A DNA stretch of 64,000 nucleotides, from assembly GCA_963978895.1 (NCBI GenBank), contig OZ022245.1, positions 21,456,468 through 21,520,467 on the forward strand. Direction: 5' to 3'. The notes beneath the pieces were generated by a model. It was not told where the DNA came from. It saw nothing but the letters and a program-made list of their open reading frames with translations, and did not search any database. The translations under genes and the position numbers were made by a program. Source of the DNA: Erpobdella octoculata (taxonomy: Eukaryota > Annelida > Clitellata > Hirudinida > Erpobdellidae). Below are positions 60,090 through 64,000 of the stretch, piece after piece (position 1 is the first letter of the stretch; each line of letters begins with the position of its first letter).

Positions 60090-60788
60090 CAGGGGTGGGC
60101 AAACTACGTCCCGCCAAAGTATTTTATGCGGCCCGTTTAGAATTTTTGCTAATTTTTTAAATTATTATTTTGATTATTGGCTTCGATTTAAATTAAAATT
60201 ATATTAATGTTTTTTGTTTAGTGTTGGTTGTTATTACATAAAATTCACAACATCCCTATTTGAAACTGTATTCGCGTTTAACTAACAGTTTGTTTTGTTT
60301 GCATTTCGAAAGTTTTTACAAATTGTAATTTGTAAGTCAATAAGCGTTGATTTAAACATGAGTGATGCTAAGAAACGAAAAATTGAAATAATGAAGAATG
60401 GACTGCTATGTACTGTTTCAAAAATGTTTGGGACAAAGCGGTCTGCTTGCTGTGCCGTGAGTGTGTGAGCGTCTTTAAAAAGTACAATTTAAAAAGATAC
60501 CACCAAACAGAACATTTCAAGAACCTTATCCAAAACTGTGAACAGTTACATGCTTCTCATTGATTATAAATGTACTCTGTGGTCAGATTGTATCCAAATT
60601 AAGTTTCCTCTTCTTTATAATTACTATGATAGTAACAATAAACTTTTGTTGAAATGATTATGAATAATAAAATCTTTTTTCATAATTTCAAACGTTGTAA
60701 ATTTTTTAATAGACAAAACATATATGCGGCCCGCGATGACAAAACAGTTTTCAATGCGCCCGCCGTAGAACAAGTTTGCCCACCTCTG
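60090..60788 (+). mobile_element. Non-autonomous hAT element (699 bp) with 8-bp duplication
   Basis: Terminal inverted repeats CAGGGGTGGGCAAACT and CAGAGGTGGGCAAACT (one mismatch), flanked by GTTTAAGC on both sides (60082-60089, 60789-60796). The paralogous site at 53345 has GTTTAAGC once, with no insertion. The interior keeps only the start of a transposase. This fits the hAT superfamily (Ac/Charlie-like ends). Confidence 0.92.
60358..60564 (+). pseudogene. hAT transposase N-terminal BED-type zinc finger remnant
   Basis: Begins MSDAKKRKIE, then after a frameshift near 60393 reads EWTAMYCFKNVWDKAVCLLC, ECVSVFKKYNLKRYHQTEHF and stops at 60564. Cys-x2-Cys and His-x4-His match the BED finger of the GTF2IRD2/ZBED5-like hAT group. 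The catalytic and dimerisation domains are deleted. Confidence 0.75.
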
Positions 60789-60854
60789 GTTTAAGCCCTA
60801 CTGAGTGGATAAGCAAACAACAGAGACAACTTAAATAAGAAATATATATAATTG

Positions 60855-61100
60855 CTAGCTAGATTACTCGGCCTTACCCGGTTTTTAGAGGGTTTTTTAA
60901 TTTCTATTTCTCTCCCTTTCCCGCTTGCTCTCCCGTTCCCGCTCGCTCTACCGTTCATGTTCCCGCCTGCTCACCCGCTCCTATTCGCTTTTTCAATCCC
61001 GCTTACTTTTCCGTCTCCAATTGCTTTCCCGCTCCTGCTCCATTTCTTTCTTCTTCTTCCTCCTGACTTCTTTTTGCCCAGAAAACTTAAAATACTTTTG
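60855..61100 (-). mobile_element. Decayed Helitron-like 3' end (copy G)
   Basis: On the minus strand CTAG (60862-60859) is preceded by an eroded form of the CCGGGTAAGGCCG hairpin. Further in are degenerate GCGGGAACGGGAGAGC-type units, matching the Helitron family at 16-19.5 kb. The 5' end was not found. Confidence 0.5.
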
Positions 61101-61541
61101 CTAAAAGTTGCCTAAACTAAATTGGAATTTTGTTACGCCATAACCTCTGTTGTTTGTAAATAAACATTTTGGCTTGAGAAGTTTTTTGGTCCTAAACTTT
61201 TTCAATTTTTTAAACTTAAAAACTACCTTATCTTTTTTTTTGCTCTTTGACATCGACCTCCAACTAACACAAAACATAACAAAGAAAACTTTGTTCGTCA
61301 TTAGAATAGTTGCAGTCTGTTTGGGCACATAACAACAACACGTGTGTTATAATAGGAAAAGAAATAAACAAATATTTGGAGGAGCAGCGTGTTTCAAGAA
61401 ACGCTAACTTTTGGTTTGAAAGAAAATTTAAAATTTTCTTAATTTTGTCACACTAAAAAGCGTTACTTTTCTTCACCACCTAAAAACGTACCAAGTGAAG
61501 GTCTGTTTAATGCAAGCCGATATTTTTGCAGACAGTTCTGT
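61101..61541. other. No gene seen
   Basis: AT-rich. Short open frames on either strand match nothing recognisable. Confidence 0.4.
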
Positions 61542-61549
61542 GGTACGGT

Positions 61550-61770
61550 CAGGGCCGGATTTACAAGCAGGCCGACTAGGCCATGGCCTAGGGGCCCCGC
61601 AAAATAAGGGGCCCCGAAAACATTTTAAGTAGTATGAAAAAAGTTTTTAATATTAATTGATTTGCAATAAATTTATTTCATATTGATTTTAAGATTTGTA
61701 TTGACAAAAATTTCATCTTAAAATAAAAAAAGATTGGCCTAGTGCCCTCAAAATTGTAAATCCGGCCCTG
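61550..61770. mobile_element. hAT-type miniature element (221 bp)
   Basis: Perfect inverted ends CAGGGCCGGATTTAC / GTAAATCCGGCCCTG, flanked by GGTACGGT on both sides (61542-61549 and 61771-61778). The 8-bp duplication and CAGGG ends fit hAT. There is no coding capacity; it is a MITE. Confidence 0.92.
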
Positions 61771-61778
61771 GGTACGGT

Positions 61779-62838
61779 TCATATATATAGAATAGGTGTA
61801 TCGGCAAGCCTGTAGTTTAAGATGGCTTTTAGCTAGGCAGCTTAGGGACCGGACCAAGGAACTCCGAAAACGATTTAGAATCTTTTTGGTTACATGAATA
61901 TTCATTATTTATATTAATCGGCAATAACTTTACCGATATAAACCAATAAAGAAATGGGAAAATTTTAAATTTAATACAGCATTTGGCAATAATAATAATA
62001 ATTAAAATATGGGCTGATTTTGAAATTTGTTCCACTCAATTGACGGTTCTCAGCTAGCTTAAAATGTGTACTGCAACATGGTAATGTCTCAAAAACCCCG
62101 AGATCCATTAATTCCGAGGTCCGTTAATCCCGAGGTTCATAAATCCCGAGGTCCGTTAATTCCCGATTTAGCATGAAATTCAAGCGCTGGGCTGCGCTCT
62201 ATTTTCTGCTCATTTCACAGATAAACAATGGGCTGACTGTGACAATGTTGCCTAAGAGATCAATAAAAGCATGTGTTTTATATTATTTTCAGTGATTGCG
62301 TAACACTTGTGTAACCAATGTAACACTTTTATTCTACCGGCTAGTGTACCATATTTAAGTAACGACCCAACTTCAGCAATCGCATGTATAAAATCCCTTC
62401 GGAGTAAGTAAGCATGAAGTATCAGCCAATTTTACATACCATTTAATTTAAGCCCCAAAAACAGCTTCCATTACTTATTTATACCTGCAGAAGTTATCGA
62501 CATGCTACGTCACATGCGCGCACAAAAAACCACAATCGTTTTTAATATATTAACTTAAAATAGATCCACACTTTTGCTTACTTCTGCTATATTCTGGTCG
62601 GCACTTTCAGGAGTTATTTTACGAATGAAATGTTGGGGACCACATCAGATTGAAGCAGGTCAACGAGGAACGAATTATACATAGCACTCGTTGAGTATTA
62701 TTGACCACGAGCGATTCACGACACGCGCATGAGCTACGGAAACATTGTTTGCTAGTCTGGCCAAGCCAAAAATATTTGTTGATACCATTAAATTAAATCC
62801 AGAGTAGAAGCTTGTACAGTTCAAATCAATATACCCCT
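61779..62838. other. No gene seen
   Basis: AT-rich, with a repeated ccgaggtccgttaat word at about 62095-62165 (four short units of CCCGAGGT/TCCGTTAAT). No gene, RNA or transposon end was recognised. Confidence 0.45.
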
Positions 62839-62902
62839 GTTATATATATATATGTGTATGTATATGTTTATATATATATATATGTATGTATATATATATA
62901 TA

Positions 62903-64000
62903 CTAGCAGTGCCCGTAGCGGCTTCGCTCGCATGAAATTAGAGAGTTTGAACAGTGAATCCATAGTAGAGATCAATTGTTTAGGTCTCGGCTAGGCCCGT
63001 CGACAACTTAGCCCAGCCCGTTTTAAAAACCCGAACTCCTGGCCCGGCACAGCCCGTCTGAATTAGGCCCTACCCTTTTTTACAGGCCTAGAAGTTCTAT
63101 ATACTTGATGAAAAACTTCGGCCCGTCCCACCTTGACTTCAGGTTTAGCCCGGCCCGTGTGAACACCCTAAAAGCACTAAAATATTTATATACTTGGTGA
63201 AAAATCTCGGCCCGTCCCACCTTGATTTAAGGTTTGGCCTGGCCCGTGTGAAGACTCTAAAATAAAGGCTTGACCCGGCCGGTGATAAACTGGACTTAGC
63301 TACTTTTAACCGGCACAAAACTTCAAAATACTAATTTTTACATTTTTAGCACTTACAGTTTTTGAGTAGCAGTTATTTTGAAATCATATAACCCTTATTT
63401 CCACCCCACATTTGAGGTCCTAGAAACCAAATTTTTAAAAAATGTTGAAACACTTATATCATTATTTTTTGAGTATATACTAAATACTAATTTTGACATC
63501 TGTAGCATTCACAGTTTTTGAGTAGCAGTTACTTTAAAAAACAAAGAAACTTTTTTCCACCCCACATTTGAGGTCCTGAAAACCAAAATTTCAAAAAATG
63601 GTGAAACACATATATCCTTATTTTTAGAGTAGAAACTAAATACTAATTTTTACTTTTGTAGCATTAACAGTTTTTGAGTAGAAGCTACTTTAAAAACCAA
63701 ATAACCCAATTTTCCAACCCACATTTGAGGTCCGGGAAACCAAATTTGTATAAAATGGTGAAACACGTATATCTTTATTTTTAGAAAAGAAACTAAATAA
63801 TAATTTTTACATCTGTGGTATTTACTGTTTTTGAGTAGCAGTTACTATAAAAGACAATTAGCCTTATTTTCCACCCCACATTTGAAGTCCTGGAAACCAA
63901 ATTTTCAAAAAATGCTAAAACACGTATTTCATTATTTTTGGAGTAGAAACTAAATACTAATTTTTACTCCTGTAGCATTAACAGTTTTTGAGTAGAAGCT
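62903..64000 (-). mobile_element. Non-autonomous Helitron with ~150-bp tandem repeats, runs off the window
   Basis: The minus-strand 3' end is GCGAAGCCGCTACGGGCACT-GCTAG, with CTAG at 62906-62903 followed by T, inside an AT-rich tract. It shares the CGGCCCGTCCCACCTTGA section and the GAGTAGAAACTAAATACTAA tandem units with 30.4-31.2 kb. At least five units are present by 64000. The 5' end lies beyond the window. Confidence 0.65.

Larger units (their letters stand above)
59890..60870 (+). repeat. Repeat carrying tRNA-Gln and interrupted by a hAT miniature element
   Basis: Flanks 59890-60081 and 60797-60850 match 53240-53400 (accagcg-tgttgaa, aacctaattttgtatggttt, gtggataagcaaac). This copy has a tRNA-Gln-like gene inside and a 699-bp hAT-type insertion. 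Confidence 0.65.

Overview
This is a 64-kb piece of an AT-rich metazoan genome, most likely an invertebrate. Evidence for that is a canonical eukaryotic tRNA-Lys gene with internal A and B boxes, LINEs of four or more lineages, Ty3/gypsy-type LTR elements, Helitrons, hAT elements, tRNA-derived SINEs and very long AT, ATGT and ATT microsatellites. I cannot name the species from sequence alone. There is no operon, prophage, CRISPR array or other prokaryotic feature. Nearly everything recognisable is a transposable element (TE), mostly broken and often nested. The one convincing candidate host protein gene is a single-exon leucine-rich-repeat (LRR) protein at 36574-38271.

Layout. 1-5.4 kb: a nearly intact two-ORF LINE on the minus strand, with its poly(A) tail. 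5.4-11.4 kb: AT-rich and mostly unassigned, with hAT and LINE-tail relics and one palindrome. 11.4 kb: a tRNA-Lys(CTT) gene. 11.8-14.9 kb: a mosaic of two LTR retroelements in opposite orientations. 16-19.7 kb: a cluster of non-autonomous Helitrons built on an 18-bp GC-rich repeat, containing a 1-kb direct duplication. 19.7-23.6 kb: two broken CR1-like LINEs and a SINE. 24.4-28.6 kb: a nested stack, in which a hAT element with its 8-bp target duplication contains a decayed Helitron that is itself interrupted by a foldback element with 9-bp target duplications, minisatellite termini and internal TTAGGG repeats; a second hAT relic lies beside the Helitron. 29.9-31.4 kb: a Penelope-like 5' region with a hammerhead-like motif, then a Helitron with ~150-bp tandem repeats. 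31.5-35.9 kb: a decayed gypsy element. 36.6-38.3 kb: the LRR gene. 38.6-49.4 kb: two copies of an R2-superfamily LINE with a restriction-like endonuclease, separated by an L2-type LINE that inserted in an ATGT microsatellite. 49.6-51.8 kb: a second Penelope-like segment, tandem repeats and an L2 tail with a 400-bp ATT tract. 52.8-60.9 kb: a SINE, tRNA-like relics and an L2 LINE split by about 4.7 kb of later insertions (a compact LTR element encoding a SAP-domain protein, and an RNase H-bearing I-clade LINE). 60-64 kb: hAT miniature elements and another Helitron running off the end.

The most useful observations are element boundaries that can be read directly. These are a 55-bp duplication around the restriction-like-endonuclease LINE, a 9-bp duplication around the foldback element, 8-bp duplications around three hAT-type elements, and 189-bp LTRs differing at only two visible positions around the SAP-domain element. 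Element ends repeatedly coincide with microsatellites. That suggests either insertion preference for simple repeats or growth of simple repeats from element termini.
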